Counted from the stretch's first letter, positions 33,616 to 44,245 are shown. The stretch is DNA of 64,000 bases from Actinobacteria bacterium OK074 (GCA_001298575.1 LJCV01000155.1:1-64000), one strand, 5' to 3'. Program-made: numbers and translations. The notes: generated from the letters alone by a model not told the origin.

Positions 33616-34489
33616 CCGCTCCGTGGGCGGCCACGAAGCCGTCGATCGCCGGTCCCAGGTAACCGCGGGCCAGCTCGCCCCTGCGGACCACGTCCAGGGC
33701 GGGCGCCGCGGGGTCCCCGTCCCGGTACCGCCGTCGCCGGATGTCCGCCACCACCTCCACGGGCGCCCCGAACCCCGGCAGCAGGTCCAGCGCCTCCCGC
33801 TTGGAGATCAGCCGCCCGTCCTCGATCGTGACGCGGGCACGGGCATGGGTGACCAGCCCGAGGTCGACCCAGATGTCCCGCGTCCACAACTGCGCCTTCC
33901 GTACGGCCGGACGCCAGAACTCCGCCTGGTCGCGCACGACGAAATCGGCCAACTCGCGGTCCGGCACCGGCGGCAGCAGGCCCCCGGGCGCCGCCCCGTG
34001 CAGAACCCGGCCGAAGGCGTGCAGTTCCCGGCGGGTGACCGGGGTGACCGGGCGGCGCATCACGTGGTCGTGCGCCCAGGTGAGGTGGGCCCGGTCGGCG
34101 CCGGCCGCGGTGTGCGGGGTGAGGTAGGTGCAATGCAGCTTGCAGGCGAGTGGCCCGGTCGCCCGCAGTGCCCGGTGCACGCCGATCACCCGGCGGACGA
34201 CGGCGAGCGACACCGTCTCCTCCAGCACGACGATCAGGTCGAGATCGCTGACACCTTCCTGGTAGTCGCCCCCGGCGAGCGATCCGTGCGCCCATACGGC
34301 CACGGGGGCGAGCGCACGCAGGCCGACGAGGAACCGGTCGAGGAGGGCGGCGGTCGGGGCGCCGGGTGTCACGGGCACAAGGGCGCCTGGAGTCGCGGGC
34401 GCGAGGACGGCAGTCGGGGCGCCGGGAGTCGCCGGCACAACGGCGTCGGTCGGGCCGCCGGGAGCCGCGGGCACGGAGGCAGGTCTCAT
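33602..34489 (-). CDS. Nucleotidyltransferase-domain protein (AadA/ANT-like fold)
   Basis: 295 aa. The catalytic motif is AHGSLAGGDYQEG followed by VSDLDLIVVLEE, i.e. GS...D-x-D of the pol-beta superfamily. The remainder resembles aminoglycoside adenylyltransferase-like proteins, but resistance cannot be claimed. The N-terminal about 45 residues are a Pro/Ala/Thr repeat (PATPGAPT type). The start has CAGACT 6 nt upstream and no ribosome site, so it is probably leaderless. Confidence 0.8.
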   Translation of the reverse strand: MRPASVPAAPGGPTDAVVPATPGAPTAVLAPATPGALVPVTPGAPTAALLDRFLVGLRALAPVAVWAHGSLAGGDYQEGVSDLDLIVVLEETVSLAVVRRVIGVHRALRATGPLACKLHCTYLTPHTAAGADRAHLTWAHDHVMRRPVTPVTRRELHAFGRVLHGAAPGGLLPPVPDRELADFVVRDQAEFWRPAVRKAQLWTRDIWVDLGLVTHARARVTIEDGRLISKREALDLLPGFGAPVEVVADIRRRRYRDGDPAAPALDVVRRGELARGYLGPAIDGFVAAHGAVTRS

Positions 34490-34538
34490 CCCGACAGTCT
34501 GAACACCACCGCCGGTCCGCACACCGCTCTCCGCGGAT

Positions 34539-35654
34539 TCACCCCAGCCCGTAAACCCGCCGAGCGTTCCCCCCGCCCATCAGTCCCGCCACCCGCTGCG
34601 CGTCCCCCAACGCCCACGCCCCTTCCGTGACCCAGCCCCCCAGCACCCGTGCGACCGCCTCACGGAACAAACGGGCGGCGACCACGTGGAGTTCCGGCAG
34701 GCCGTGGGTGCCGCTGGAGAAGAGGAGCTTGCCGAAGGGGGCGGCCTCCAGGGTTTCGGCGAGTACGGCGGCGGCGCGGGCGCCCGTGCGGACGAGGGAG
34801 GCGCCCAGGTCGGCGTAGACGTGCGGGAAAGTGCCGGCCAGGTGGGCCGTCTGGCGGTGGTACGGGTAGGCGTTCAGCAGGACGAGGTCCGTGCCGAGGC
34901 CCGCCGTGGCGCGGACGAAGTCGGTGAGCAGTACCGGGTCGGTGCCGCCGGCGCGGTCGGTGCGCAGGCCGGGTTCGCCCAGGCCCGTGTGGAGTTGGAG
35001 CGGCAGCCCGGAGGCGACCGCGATCCACAGCAGGTGGCGCAGGAGTACCGGGTCGTGGAGTTCGCCGCCCACCCGCCGGGCCGCCAGCCAGCGCCCGGCC
35101 GCGCCGCGGACCTCGCCGGGGCCCGGCGGTTCGGGCACGATCGCCAGGCCCTGCCGCAGCGCGGCGACCGACGCGAAGGCCACCGCGCTCGCCGCCGCCC
35201 CGTGGATCGCCTCGGCGAGGTTGGCGAGGAACGACTCGACGGTGCCGGAGGTGTCGGCGATCTGTTCGGCCAGGGGTTCGAGGCGGACGATCTCGTGGGT
35301 CTCGGCGGCGCTCAGCGAGGCCAGTTCCCCGGGTCCGGTGAGGTCGCCGGAGAGCCCGGTGTCCACGAGGTAGGTGCCGATCCCGCTGCCGCGCAGCAGC
35401 AGCCGGCTCGTCTCCAGGGCACCGAGTTCACGGCGCCGGGCGAGGTAGCGGGCCGGCGGACAGTGCGGTTCCAGGCCGAGCAGGGGCGGACACCAGCGGC
35501 GTACGGCGAAGCCCGTCTGGGTGTCGAAGAAGGTGGTGCCGGGGGCGGGCGGGCCCTCGGTGCGGGCGAGGTGGGCCTCGAAGGTGCCGAGGCCCAGCTC
35601 GGTTCTCAGGACGCCGTGGCAGTAGTGGTCCACCAGGGACGGCGTTTCGATCAT
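34539..35654 (-). CDS. Amidohydrolase family protein
   Basis: 371 aa. It begins IETPSLVDHYCHGVL, where the D-H-x-x-H pattern fits a metal site of amidohydrolase-2 TIM barrels. LQLHTGLGE and LLFSSGTHGLPE give further expected ligands. The closest group known to me is the FluG N-terminal/decarboxylase-like set. GGGGGA lies about six bases before the ATG at 35654. Substrate unknown. Confidence 0.82.
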   Translation of the reverse strand: MIETPSLVDHYCHGVLRTELGLGTFEAHLARTEGPPAPGTTFFDTQTGFAVRRWCPPLLGLEPHCPPARYLARRRELGALETSRLLLRGSGIGTYLVDTGLSGDLTGPGELASLSAAETHEIVRLEPLAEQIADTSGTVESFLANLAEAIHGAAASAVAFASVAALRQGLAIVPEPPGPGEVRGAAGRWLAARRVGGELHDPVLLRHLLWIAVASGLPLQLHTGLGEPGLRTDRAGGTDPVLLTDFVRATAGLGTDLVLLNAYPYHRQTAHLAGTFPHVYADLGASLVRTGARAAAVLAETLEAAPFGKLLFSSGTHGLPELHVVAARLFREAVARVLGGWVTEGAWALGDAQRVAGLMGGGNARRVYGLG

Positions 35655-35712
35655 CCGGATTCCCCCGTCGGCTGGACCACGTCTCCTGAAGGTCCTAACG
35701 GGTGAACCGGCA

Positions 35713-36042
35713 TCAGGTGTTGCTCGGACCGCCCAGCTGGATCCCCGCCATGCGCGTCCACTCGTACGGGCCGGTCCGCACCTTGCCCGCGAACTCGCCG
35801 TCGAACGACTCGTGCACGGTGAGATCCGCCTTCGCGACGGCCTGCTCGGCGATGGCCCGGGTCGGGGCGACGAGGTCGCCCCAGGCTCCATCGTCGCCCA
35901 CGAGGACGATGCGGGTACCCCGTTCGCCGATGTAGGCGATGTGGCCCTCGGCCCCTCCGTGCGCCTTGGCGAACGTACCGATCTCCTTGGCCAGGCGGTT
36001 CGCCCGGCGCTCGGCCTTGGCCGCTTCCTTGGTGTCTGCCAT
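35713..36042 (-). CDS. Conserved hypothetical protein, 109 aa
   Basis: Starts MADTKEAAKAERRANRLAKE, a charged helix, followed by a compact alpha/beta domain. It is conserved in streptomycetes in my recollection, but no function is known. No membrane segment. TAGCAT lies exactly 7 nt before the ATG and there is no ribosome site, so the gene is very likely leaderless. Confidence 0.78.
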   Translation of the reverse strand: MADTKEAAKAERRANRLAKEIGTFAKAHGGAEGHIAYIGERGTRIVLVGDDGAWGDLVAPTRAIAEQAVAKADLTVHESFDGEFAGKVRTGPYEWTRMAGIQLGGPSNT

Positions 36043-36128
36043 GGGCAGGATGCTACCGATGGGTAGATCGGCGGGCGACGGTGGGGACACGTGGCCTTGG
36101 CCACCGCCTCACTGAAGAAACGAACAAC

Positions 36129-37085
36129 TCACCGCAGGAACGGGTCCACCGCCACCGCCACGAACAGCAGCGAGACATAGGTGATGCTCCAGTGGAACAG
36201 GCGCATCTCCTTCAGCTTCACCCCGGTCGCCTCGTCCTTCGCACGGTTCTGCAGCGCGTGCGCCTCCCACAGCCACCAGCCGCCCGCGCCCAGCGCGACG
36301 GTCGTGTAGAACCAGCCGGTGTAGCCGAGCGGGGTCAGCAGCAGGGAGACGCCGACCATCACCCAGCTGTAGATGACGATCTGACGGGCCACCACTTTGT
36401 TGGAGGCGATGACCGGAAGCATCGGAACGCCCACGCGCGCGTAGTCCGCTTTCACCTTCATGGACAGCGGCCAGTAGTGCGGCGGCGTCCAGAAGAACAT
36501 GACGAGGAAGAGAACAACGGGGGCCCAGGAGAGCGAATTCGTGACGGCCGACCAGCCGATGAGGACCGGCAGACAGCCCGCGATGCCGCCCCACACGATG
36601 TTCTGCGACGTACGCCGTTTGAGGATCATCGTGTAGACGACGACGTAGAAGAGGAGCGCCCCGAGCGAGAGCCAGGCGGACAGCCAGTTGACCGTGAATC
36701 CGAACAGCAGCGTCGAGACGACCGCCAGCGTGATGCCGAAGGCGAGGCACTCGCGCGGACTGACCATGCCGGTGACGAGCGGGCGCTGGGAGGTGCGCTC
36801 CATGAGGGCGTCGATGTCGCGGTCGATGTACATGTTGAGCGCGTTCGCGCCGCCCGCGGAGAGGTAGCCGCCGAGGCAGGTCAGCAGCACCAGGCTCAGG
36901 CTGGGCACGCCCTGCTGGGCCAGGAACATCACCGGGACGGTGGTGATCAGCAGAAGCTCGATGATCCGCGGCTTGGTCAGTGCCACGAACGCCTTGACAC
37001 GGGCCCCGAACGGCCGCTGGCCCCGGTTGCCGCTCGCGCTGTTCGCCCCGAGAACACCCGGTGGACGGGATTCCACGGCCGTCAC
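36129..37085 (-). CDS. ctaB: Protohaem IX farnesyltransferase (haem O synthase)
   Basis: 318 aa UbiA-type prenyltransferase with about nine membrane helices. Motif 1 [19 protein letters not shown] and motif 2 [13 protein letters not shown] bind the Mg-diphosphate. It adds a farnesyl group to haem B, the step before CtaA. The GTG at 37085 has AGGGG six bases upstream; an ATG at 37106 with GGGAGG is an alternative adding seven residues. It is divergent from tkt. Confidence 0.93.
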   Translation of the reverse strand: MTAVESRPPGVLGANSASGNRGQRPFGARVKAFVALTKPRIIELLLITTVPVMFLAQQGVPSLSLVLLTCLGGYLSAGGANALNMYIDRDIDALMERTSQRPLVTGMVSPRECLAFGITLAVVSTLLFGFTVNWLSAWLSLGALLFYVVVYTMILKRRTSQNIVWGGIAGCLPVLIGWSAVTNSLSWAPVVLFLVMFFWTPPHYWPLSMKVKADYARVGVPMLPVIASNKVVARQIVIYSWVMVGVSLLLTPLGYTGWFYTTVALGAGGWWLWEAHALQNRAKDEATGVKLKEMRLFHWSITYVSLLFVAVAVDPFLR

Positions 37086-37442
37086 GTACACCCCTGACAG
37101 AGACATCCCAGCAAGCCCTCCCGGTGTGAACTCCGGGTAAAGGCTCGCGCGTACCACGCCACTGTAGACGTTGCCCATACCCCGCTCTTCGCGGGGGTGG
37201 GGTCGTGTTGGGGGACCTCTTCGGGGACATGTTCAGCACCGTATTGAGCACTCGGATGTGTGGCTCCGTATTCAGCTGCCGAATACGAAAGCACGCACTC
37301 GGGAGGCGGAACCCGGGCAGCCCCGGCACTCTGGTACGAGTCGAAAAGATGCACGTACTTACGGGGGTAGGCTCGACAGCGGCCGGTTCGCGCCCATGTG
37401 CACCGGCATTCGACATCATGTGGAGAGGAGCCCTGACCCAGG
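37086..37442. other. 357-bp divergent region between ctaB and tkt
   Basis: It holds a GC hairpin near 37182-37197 (CCCCGC-TCTTC-GCGGGG), a perfect inverted repeat at 37267-37287, and a likely tkt -10 (TAGGCT, about 37366). CCGTATT(G/C)AGC occurs twice (about 37240 and 37266). Confidence 0.5.
37267..37287. promoter_or_regulatory. Inverted repeat in the ctaB-tkt divergent region
   Basis: CGTATTC and GAATACG are perfect 7-bp arms with a 7-bp spacer. The first arm overlaps one of two CCGTATT-type direct repeats. It is a candidate operator. Confidence 0.45.
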
Positions 37443-39530
37443 GTGAGCACCAAGCCGACCACCACAGACCTCGAGTGGACCGAGTTGGACCAGCGGGCCG
37501 TCGACACCGCTCGCGTCCTGGCCGCCGATGCCGTACAGAAGGTCGGCAACGGCCATCCAGGTACGGCGATGAGCCTGGCGCCCGCCGCGTACACCCTCTT
37601 CCAGAAGGTGATGCGGCACGACCCGGCGGACGCCGACTGGGTGGGGCGGGACCGCTTCGTCCTGTCCGCCGGTCACTCGTCCCTGACCCTCTACACCCAG
37701 CTGTACCTGGCCGGTTTCGGCCTGGAGCTGGACGACCTGAAGGCGTTCCGGACGTGGGGCTCGAAGACCCCGGGGCACCCGGAGTACGGCCACACCACGG
37801 GCGTGGAGACGACGACCGGTCCGCTGGGCCAGGGTGTCGCGAACGCCGTGGGCATGGCGATGGCCGCCCGCTACGAGCGCGGCCTGTTCGACCCGGAGGC
37901 CCCCGAAGGGACCTCTCCGTTCGACCACTACATCTTCGCCATCGCCGGTGACGGCTGCCTCCAGGAGGGCATCTCCGCGGAGGCGTCCTCGCTGGCCGGG
38001 CACCAGCGGCTCGGCAATCTGATCCTCCTGTGGGACGACAACCACATCTCCATCGAGGGCGACACCGAGACGGCCGTCTCCGAGGACACCGCCAAGCGGT
38101 ACGAGGCGTACGGCTGGCACGTGCAGCGCGTCGCGCCGAAGCCGGACGGCGACCTCGACCCGCACGCCATCTACAACGCCGTCGAGGCCGCGAAGAAGGT
38201 GACGGACAAGCCGTCCTTCATCGCGATGCGCTCGATCATCGCCTGGCCCGCCCCGAACGCCCAGAACACCGAGGCCGCGCACGGCTCGGCGCTGGGTGAC
38301 GACGAGGTGGCGGCCACCAAGCGCGTCCTCGGCTTCGACCCGGAGAAGTCCTTCGAGGTCGCGGGCGAGGTCCTCGATCACACCCGCCAGGCGCTGGAAC
38401 GGGGCCGCGAGGCCAAGGCCACGTGGGAGAAGTCGTACCAGCTGTGGCGCGACAACAACCCCGAGCGCGCCGCCGAGTTCGACCGCATCGCCGCGGGCGA
38501 GCTGCCCAAGGGCTGGGAGGAGAAGCTCCCGGTCTTCGAGACGGGCAAGGGCGTCGCCACGCGTGCCGCCTCCGGCAAGGTGCTCCAGGCGCTCGGCGCG
38601 GTGATCCCCGAGCTGTGGGGCGGTTCCGCCGACCTCGCGGGCTCGAACAACACCACGATCGACAAGACGAGTTCGTTCCTCCCGGCGGACAACCCGCTCC
38701 CGGAGGCGGACCCGTACGGCCGCACGATCCACTTCGGCATCCGCGAGCACTCGATGGCCGCGGAGATGAACGGCATCGCGCTGCACGGCAACACCCGTAT
38801 CTACGGCGGTACGTTCCTCGTCTTCTCCGACTACATGCGCAACGCCGTACGCCTCTCCGCGCTGATGCACCTGCCGGTGACGTACGTGTGGACGCACGAC
38901 TCCATCGGCCTGGGCGAGGACGGCCCCACGCACCAGCCGGTCGAGCACGTCGCCGCGCTGCGCGCGATCCCCGGCCTGAACGTGGTCCGCCCGGCGGACG
39001 CGAACGAGACCGCGATCGCCTGGCGCGAGATCCTGCGCCGCTACACGAAGGTGTACGGCAAGGGCGCCCCGCACGGCCTGGCGCTGACCCGGCAGGGCGT
39101 GCCGACGTACGAGGCCAACGAGGACACCGTCCGCGGCGGTTACGTGCTGTTCGAGGCGTCCACCGGGACGCCCGAGGTGGTCCTGATCGCGACCGGTTCC
39201 GAGGTGCACGTGGCCGTCGAGGCGCGCGAGCGGCTGGAGGCCGAGGGGGTGCCCACGCGCGTGGTGTCGATGCCGTGCGTGGAGTGGTTCGACGAGCAGG
39301 ACCAGGAGTACCGCGACAGCGTGCTGCCGCCGGCCGTGAAGGCGCGGGTGGCGGTCGAGGCCGGGATCGGCCTGACGTGGTACCGGTTCGTCGGGGACGC
39401 GGGGCGCATCGTTTCCCTGGAGCACTTCGGGGCTTCGGCCGACGGCAAGGTGCTCTTCCAGGAGTTCGGCTTCACTGCCGAGAACGTCGCCGCCCACGCC
39501 CGGGAATCGATCGCCGCAGCCACGCGCTGA
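37443..39530 (+). CDS. tkt: Transketolase
   Basis: 695 aa. The thiamine diphosphate motif is [20 protein letters not shown] through WDDN, and [13 protein letters not shown] residues follow in the pyrimidine domain ([16 protein letters not shown]). It moves two-carbon units in the non-oxidative pentose-phosphate pathway. The GTG start has GAGGAG at an extended distance. It is the first gene of the tkt-tal-zwf-opcA-pgl operon. Confidence 0.95.
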   Translation: MSTKPTTTDLEWTELDQRAVDTARVLAADAVQKVGNGHPGTAMSLAPAAYTLFQKVMRHDPADADWVGRDRFVLSAGHSSLTLYTQLYLAGFGLELDDLKAFRTWGSKTPGHPEYGHTTGVETTTGPLGQGVANAVGMAMAARYERGLFDPEAPEGTSPFDHYIFAIAGDGCLQEGISAEASSLAGHQRLGNLILLWDDNHISIEGDTETAVSEDTAKRYEAYGWHVQRVAPKPDGDLDPHAIYNAVEAAKKVTDKPSFIAMRSIIAWPAPNAQNTEAAHGSALGDDEVAATKRVLGFDPEKSFEVAGEVLDHTRQALERGREAKATWEKSYQLWRDNNPERAAEFDRIAAGELPKGWEEKLPVFETGKGVATRAASGKVLQALGAVIPELWGGSADLAGSNNTTIDKTSSFLPADNPLPEADPYGRTIHFGIREHSMAAEMNGIALHGNTRIYGGTFLVFSDYMRNAVRLSALMHLPVTYVWTHDSIGLGEDGPTHQPVEHVAALRAIPGLNVVRPADANETAIAWREILRRYTKVYGKGAPHGLALTRQGVPTYEANEDTVRGGYVLFEASTGTPEVVLIATGSEVHVAVEARERLEAEGVPTRVVSMPCVEWFDEQDQEYRDSVLPPAVKARVAVEAGIGLTWYRFVGDAGRIVSLEHFGASADGKVLFQEFGFTAENVAAHARESIAAATR

Positions 39531-39564
39531 CGCTGATACACGACTCGTAGGAGATGCAATTTCC

Positions 39565-40683
39565 ATGACAGACGCACTCAAGCGCCTCTCCGAAGAAGGC
39601 GTCGCGATCTGGCTGGACGACCTGTCGCGCCAGCGGATCACGTCCGGCAACCTCGCCGAACTGATCGACCAGCAGCACGTCGTGGGCGTCACCACCAACC
39701 CGTCGATCTTCCAGAAGGCGATCAGCAGCGGCGACGGTTACGAGCAGCAGCTCACCGACCTCGCCGCCCGCAAGGTCACCGTCGAAGAAGCCATCCGCAT
39801 GATCACGACGGCCGACGTCCGTGACGCCGCGGACATCCTGCGCCCGGTGTACGACTCCACCGACGGCCAGGACGGCCGGGTCTCCATCGAGGTGGACCCG
39901 CGCCTGGCGCACAACACGGCGGCCACCATCGCCGAGGCCAAGCAGCTGGCCTGGCTGGTCGACCGCCCCAACACGCTGATCAAGATCCCGGCCACCAAGG
40001 CGGGTCTCCCGGCGATCACCGAGGTCATCGGCCTCGGCATCAGCGTCAACGTCACGCTGATCTTCTCCCTGGAGCGCTACCGCGAGGTCATGGAGGCGTA
40101 CCAGGCGGGCCTGGAGAAGGCCAAGGAGCGCGGCCTGGACCTCTCCACCATCCACTCGGTGGCGTCCTTCTTCGTGTCCCGCGTGGACACCGAGATCGAC
40201 AAGCGGATCGACGCGCTCGGCACCGACGAGGCCAAGGCCGCCCGCGGCAAGGCGGCCCTCGCCAACGCCCGGCTCGCCTACCAGGCATACGAGGAGGTGT
40301 TCTCCACCGGCCGGTGGAACATCCTGGAGTCGGCGGGCGCCAACAAGCAGCGCGCCCTGTGGGCGTCGACCGGCGTCAAGGACAAGGCGTACAAGGACAC
40401 CCTGTACGTCGACGACCTGGTCGCCCCGAACACCGTGAACACCATGCCGGAGGCCACCCTGGAGGCCACCGCGGACCACGGGCAGATCACCGGCAACACG
40501 ATCGCCGGGACCTACGAGCAGGCGCGCGCCGAACTGGACGCGGTCGAGAAGCTCGGGATCTCGTACGACGAGGTGGTCCAGCTCCTGGAGGACGAGGGCG
40601 TCGAGAAGTTCGAGGCGTCCTGGAACGACCTGCTCACCTCGACCGAGGCGGAACTGGCGCGCCTCGCCCCTTCGGAGGGCTGA
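39565..40683 (+). CDS. tal: Transaldolase
   Basis: 372 aa, the longer actinobacterial type. The Schiff-base lysine lies in [10 protein letters not shown], and early [11 protein letters not shown] is the family N-terminal motif. It transfers dihydroxyacetone units. It is 34 bp downstream of tkt and ends 4 bp before the zwf start. AGGAG lies 12 bases before the ATG. Confidence 0.95.
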   Translation: MTDALKRLSEEGVAIWLDDLSRQRITSGNLAELIDQQHVVGVTTNPSIFQKAISSGDGYEQQLTDLAARKVTVEEAIRMITTADVRDAADILRPVYDSTDGQDGRVSIEVDPRLAHNTAATIAEAKQLAWLVDRPNTLIKIPATKAGLPAITEVIGLGISVNVTLIFSLERYREVMEAYQAGLEKAKERGLDLSTIHSVASFFVSRVDTEIDKRIDALGTDEAKAARGKAALANARLAYQAYEEVFSTGRWNILESAGANKQRALWASTGVKDKAYKDTLYVDDLVAPNTVNTMPEATLEATADHGQITGNTIAGTYEQARAELDAVEKLGISYDEVVQLLEDEGVEKFEASWNDLLTSTEAELARLAPSEG

Positions 40684-40687
40684 AACC

Positions 40688-42220
40688 TTGACATCCGCAC
40701 ACGGAGCGAACCCGCTTCGTGACGCCGCGGACCGACGGCTCCCGCGCATCGCGGGGCCGTCGGGCCTGGTGATCTTCGGCGTTACAGGCGACCTGTCCCG
40801 CAAGAAGCTGATGCCCGCCGTCTACGACCTGGCCAACCGCGGCCTGCTGCCACCGGGCTTCTCGCTCGTCGGCTTCGCGCGCCGCGAGTGGGCCCACGAG
40901 GACTTCGCGCAAGAGGTCCACGACGCCGTCAAGGAGCACGCCCGCACGCCCTTCCGCGAGGAGGTCTGGCAGCAGCTGGTCCAGGGCATGCGCTTCGTGC
41001 AGGGCACCTTCGACGACGACGACGCGTTCGAACGGCTGCGTTCGACCATCGACGAGCTGGACAAGGCACAGGGCACGGGCGGCAACTTCGCCTTCTACCT
41101 GTCCGTGCCGCCGGGGGCCTTCCCGGTGGTCATCCAGCAGCTGAAGAAGCACCGCCTCGCGGACCAGGAGAACGGTTCCTGGCGCCGCGCGGTCATCGAG
41201 AAGCCCTTCGGTCACGACCTGAAGTCGGCCGAGGAGCTGAACACGACCGTCGAGGAGGTGTTCGCCCCGGACCAGGTCTTCCGCATCGACCACTACCTGG
41301 GCAAGGAGACCGTCCAGAACATCCTGGCGCTGCGCTTCGCCAACCAGATGTTCGAGCCGATCTGGAACCGGTCCTTCGTGGACCACGTGCAGATCACGAT
41401 GGCCGAGGACATCGGCATCGGCGGCCGGGCGGGCTACTACGACGGCATCGGCTCGGCCCGTGACGTCATCCAGAACCACCTGCTCCAGCTGATGGCGCTG
41501 ACCGCGATGGAGGAGCCCGCCTCCTTCGACGCGGACGCGCTCGCGGCGGAGAAGACCAAGGTGCTGGGCGCGGTGAAGCTGTCGAAGGACCTGGGCGAGA
41601 GCACGGTCCGCGGGCAGTACGCGGCGGGCTGGCAGGGCGGCGAGAAGGCCGTCGGCTATCTCCAGGAAGACGGCATCGACCCCAAGTCGAAGACCGACAC
41701 CTACGCGGCCATCAAGGTCGAGGTGGACAACCGCCGCTGGGCGGGCGTCCCCTTCTACCTGCGCACCGGCAAGCGCCTGGGCCGCCGGGTCACCGAGATC
41801 GCGGTGGTCTTCCAGCGGGCCCCGCACTCGCCGTTCGACTCGACGGCCACCGAGGAACTGGGCCAGAACGCGATCGTCATCCGCGTCCAGCCCGACGAGG
41901 GCATCACGGTCCGCTTCGGCTCCAAGGTGCCCGGCACCTCGATGGAGATCCGGGACGTGTCCATGGACTTCGCGTACGGCGAGTCCTTCACGGAGTCCAG
42001 CCCGGAGGCGTACGAACGCCTGATCCTGGACGTGCTGCTCGGCGACTCGAACCTGTTCCCGCGCACCGAGGAGGTCGAGCTGTCCTGGCGGATCCTCGAC
42101 CCGATCGAGGAGTACTGGGACAAGCACGGCAAGCCCGCGCAGTACCCGTCGGGCTCCTGGGGTCCGGTGGAGGCCGACCAGATGCTCGCACGAGACGGAC
42201 GGAGCTGGCGCAGGCCATGA
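40688..42220 (+). CDS. zwf: Glucose-6-phosphate 1-dehydrogenase
   Basis: 510 aa. NADP site GVTGDLSRKK near residue 29; active-site signature RIDHYLGKE starting at residue 199. It makes 6-phosphogluconolactone and NADPH. The only sensible start is the TTG at 40688, with GGAGG nine bases upstream overlapping the end of tal. The stop overlaps the opcA ATG. Confidence 0.95.
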   Translation: MTSAHGANPLRDAADRRLPRIAGPSGLVIFGVTGDLSRKKLMPAVYDLANRGLLPPGFSLVGFARREWAHEDFAQEVHDAVKEHARTPFREEVWQQLVQGMRFVQGTFDDDDAFERLRSTIDELDKAQGTGGNFAFYLSVPPGAFPVVIQQLKKHRLADQENGSWRRAVIEKPFGHDLKSAEELNTTVEEVFAPDQVFRIDHYLGKETVQNILALRFANQMFEPIWNRSFVDHVQITMAEDIGIGGRAGYYDGIGSARDVIQNHLLQLMALTAMEEPASFDADALAAEKTKVLGAVKLSKDLGESTVRGQYAAGWQGGEKAVGYLQEDGIDPKSKTDTYAAIKVEVDNRRWAGVPFYLRTGKRLGRRVTEIAVVFQRAPHSPFDSTATEELGQNAIVIRVQPDEGITVRFGSKVPGTSMEIRDVSMDFAYGESFTESSPEAYERLILDVLLGDSNLFPRTEEVELSWRILDPIEEYWDKHGKPAQYPSGSWGPVEADQMLARDGRSWRRP

Positions 42221-43419
42221 AGATAGACCTCACGGACACCACCGCCGGGAAGGTCAACAAGGCGCTGGTGAAGGGCCGCCGTGCCATCGGCACCCCCGCC
42301 GTCGGCATGGTGCTCACCCTCGTCATCGTCACCGACGAGGAGAACGCCTACGACGCCCTGAAGGCGGCCGGCGACGCCTCGCGCGAGCACCCCTCGCGCA
42401 CCCTGGTGGTCATCAAGCGTGTCTCCCGCTCCCTCCGCGACCGCACCTCGTCGCGGCTGGACGCGGAGGTGCTGATCGGCGCGGACGCGGGCATCGGCGA
42501 GACGGTCGTACTGCGCCTGTACGGCGAGGTCGCCGACCACGCGCAGTCGGTGGTCCTGCCGCTGCTGCTGCCGGACGCGCCCGTCGTCGTCTGGTGGCCG
42601 GTGGACGCGCCGCTCAACCCGGCGGGCGACCCGCTGGGGGCGCTCGGGCAGCGCCGGATCACGGACAGCTACTCCGCGGAGAAGCCCGTCCACGAGCTGC
42701 GCGCCCGCGCGGAGACCTACGAGCCGGGCGACACCGACCTGGCCTGGACCCGGATCACACCGTGGCGCTCCATGCTGGCCGCGGCCCTGGACCAGGTGGA
42801 GTGCGAGGTCATCTCGGCCGAGGTGGTGGGCGAGGAGCACAACCCGAGCGTCGAGCTGCTGGCCATGTGGCTCGCCGACCGGCTCCACGTGCACGTCCGG
42901 CGCGGGGTCTCCGCGGGCCCCGGTCTGACCGGGGTGCGGATGCTGACGACCGCCGGTCCCATCGCCCTGGACCGGCCGGACGGCGCGATGGCGTCCCTGA
43001 CGCTTGAGGGCCAGCCGGACCGCGCGGTGGCCCTCAAGCGCCGCGAGACGTCCGAGCTGATGGCGGAGGAGCTGCGCCGGCTGGACCCGGACGACACGTA
43101 CGCTTCGGCGCTGCGGTTCGGGGTGGACCGGCTGGGCGTGGACCGGCTGGGCGGGGCGGTGGCGGCTTCGGCGACCACAGTTGCCACGGCGGGTGCGTCG
43201 GCTTCGGCGGGTGCGTCGGCCTCGGAACCGGCTTCGGAACCTGCCTCGGGTGCGGAACCGGTCGCTTCCGAGTCCGCCCCGGCGTCCGCTCTGCCGCCCG
43301 CCGCTCCCTCGTCCGGGGCCTCCGGGTCCTCCGGGTCTTCGGGATCCTCCGGGGACGGCGACACCGAGCGGCCGACCCCGGCACAGATGCCCCCCGTCAA
43401 GAAAGCACCGTCCAAGTGA
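42217..43419 (+). CDS. opcA: Glucose-6-phosphate dehydrogenase assembly/activator protein OpcA
   Basis: 400 aa. Residues 1 to about 305 form the OpcA domain (DLTDTTAGKVNKALVKGRR at the start, VVWWPVDAPLNPAGDPLG in the middle), which promotes G6PDH assembly. The last about 95 residues are a low-complexity Ala/Ser/Glu/Pro/Gly tail ending PPVKKAPSK. Start and stop both overlap neighbours (zwf, pgl), so it is translationally coupled. Confidence 0.93.
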   Translation: MKIDLTDTTAGKVNKALVKGRRAIGTPAVGMVLTLVIVTDEENAYDALKAAGDASREHPSRTLVVIKRVSRSLRDRTSSRLDAEVLIGADAGIGETVVLRLYGEVADHAQSVVLPLLLPDAPVVVWWPVDAPLNPAGDPLGALGQRRITDSYSAEKPVHELRARAETYEPGDTDLAWTRITPWRSMLAAALDQVECEVISAEVVGEEHNPSVELLAMWLADRLHVHVRRGVSAGPGLTGVRMLTTAGPIALDRPDGAMASLTLEGQPDRAVALKRRETSELMAEELRRLDPDDTYASALRFGVDRLGVDRLGGAVAASATTVATAGASASAGASASEPASEPASGAEPVASESAPASALPPAAPSSGASGSSGSSGSSGDGDTERPTPAQMPPVKKAPSK

Positions 43420-44198
43420 GTACTCCGCAACTGGTCGTCCACCGCGACAAGGAGCTGATGGCGCAGGCCGCGGCCGCCCGGCTGATCACGAAGGTGGTGG
43501 ACGCGCAGGCTTCGCGCGGCTACGCCTCCGTCGTGCTCACCGGCGGCCGCAACGGCAACGGCCTGCTCGCCGCGCTGGCCGGCGCGCCCGCCCGGGACGC
43601 CGTCGACTGGGGCCGCCTCGACCTCTGGTGGGGCGACGAACGGTTCCTGCCGGAGGGCGACCCGGACCGCAACATCGCGCAGGCCCGCGAGGCCCTGCTG
43701 GACTCCGTCCCGCTGGACCCGAAGCGCGTGCACGCCATGCCCGCGTCGGACGGCCCCTACGGCACCGACGCGGACGCGGCTGCCGCCGGGTACGCGGAGG
43801 AGCTGGCGCTGGCCGCGGGTCCCGAGAACCACGGCTCCGTCCCGGTGTTCGACGTCCTGATGCTGGGCGTGGGCCCCGACACGCACGTCGCCTCCCTGTT
43901 CCCGGAACTCCCGGCGGTACGGGAGACCGAGCGCATGGTCGTCGGCGTCCACGGCGCCCCCAAGCCGCCGCCGACCCGCGTCTCGCTCACCCTCCCGGCG
44001 ATCCGGGCGGCCCGCGAGGTGTGGCTGCTCGCGGCGGGCGAGGACAAGGCACAGGCCGCGGCGATCGCCCTCTCCGGCGCGGGCGAGATCCAGGCCCCGG
44101 CGGCGGGCGCGTACGGCCGCTCCCGCACCCTGTGGCTACTGGACTCGGCGGCGGCCTCCCAGCTGCCTCGGTCGCTGTATCCGCCGGCTTCGGCGTAG
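43416..44198 (+). CDS. pgl: 6-phosphogluconolactonase
   Basis: 260 aa. DevB-type motifs VLTGGRNGNG, WWGDERFLPEGDPDRN and LMLGVGPDTHVASLFP. It hydrolyses 6-phosphogluconolactone, the next step after Zwf. The GTG start overlaps the opcA stop. It is the last gene of the operon, before a strong terminator. Confidence 0.93.
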   Translation: MSTPQLVVHRDKELMAQAAAARLITKVVDAQASRGYASVVLTGGRNGNGLLAALAGAPARDAVDWGRLDLWWGDERFLPEGDPDRNIAQAREALLDSVPLDPKRVHAMPASDGPYGTDADAAAAGYAEELALAAGPENHGSVPVFDVLMLGVGPDTHVASLFPELPAVRETERMVVGVHGAPKPPPTRVSLTLPAIRAAREVWLLAAGEDKAQAAAIALSGAGEIQAPAAGAYGRSRTLWLLDSAAASQLPRSLYPPASA

Positions 44199-44245
44199 CG
44201 GCCGGCGGCGTAACGGTCGGCAGAACAGCAGCCGGAGAAGCCCCC

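Noticed and set aside
33602..34489. Calling the nucleotidyltransferase an aminoglycoside resistance gene
   Set aside because: Only the general catalytic motif is visible; the specificity residues cannot be judged by eye.
37416..39698. 760-aa minus-strand open frame opposite tkt
   Set aside because: Antisense shadow; composition follows the transketolase codons.
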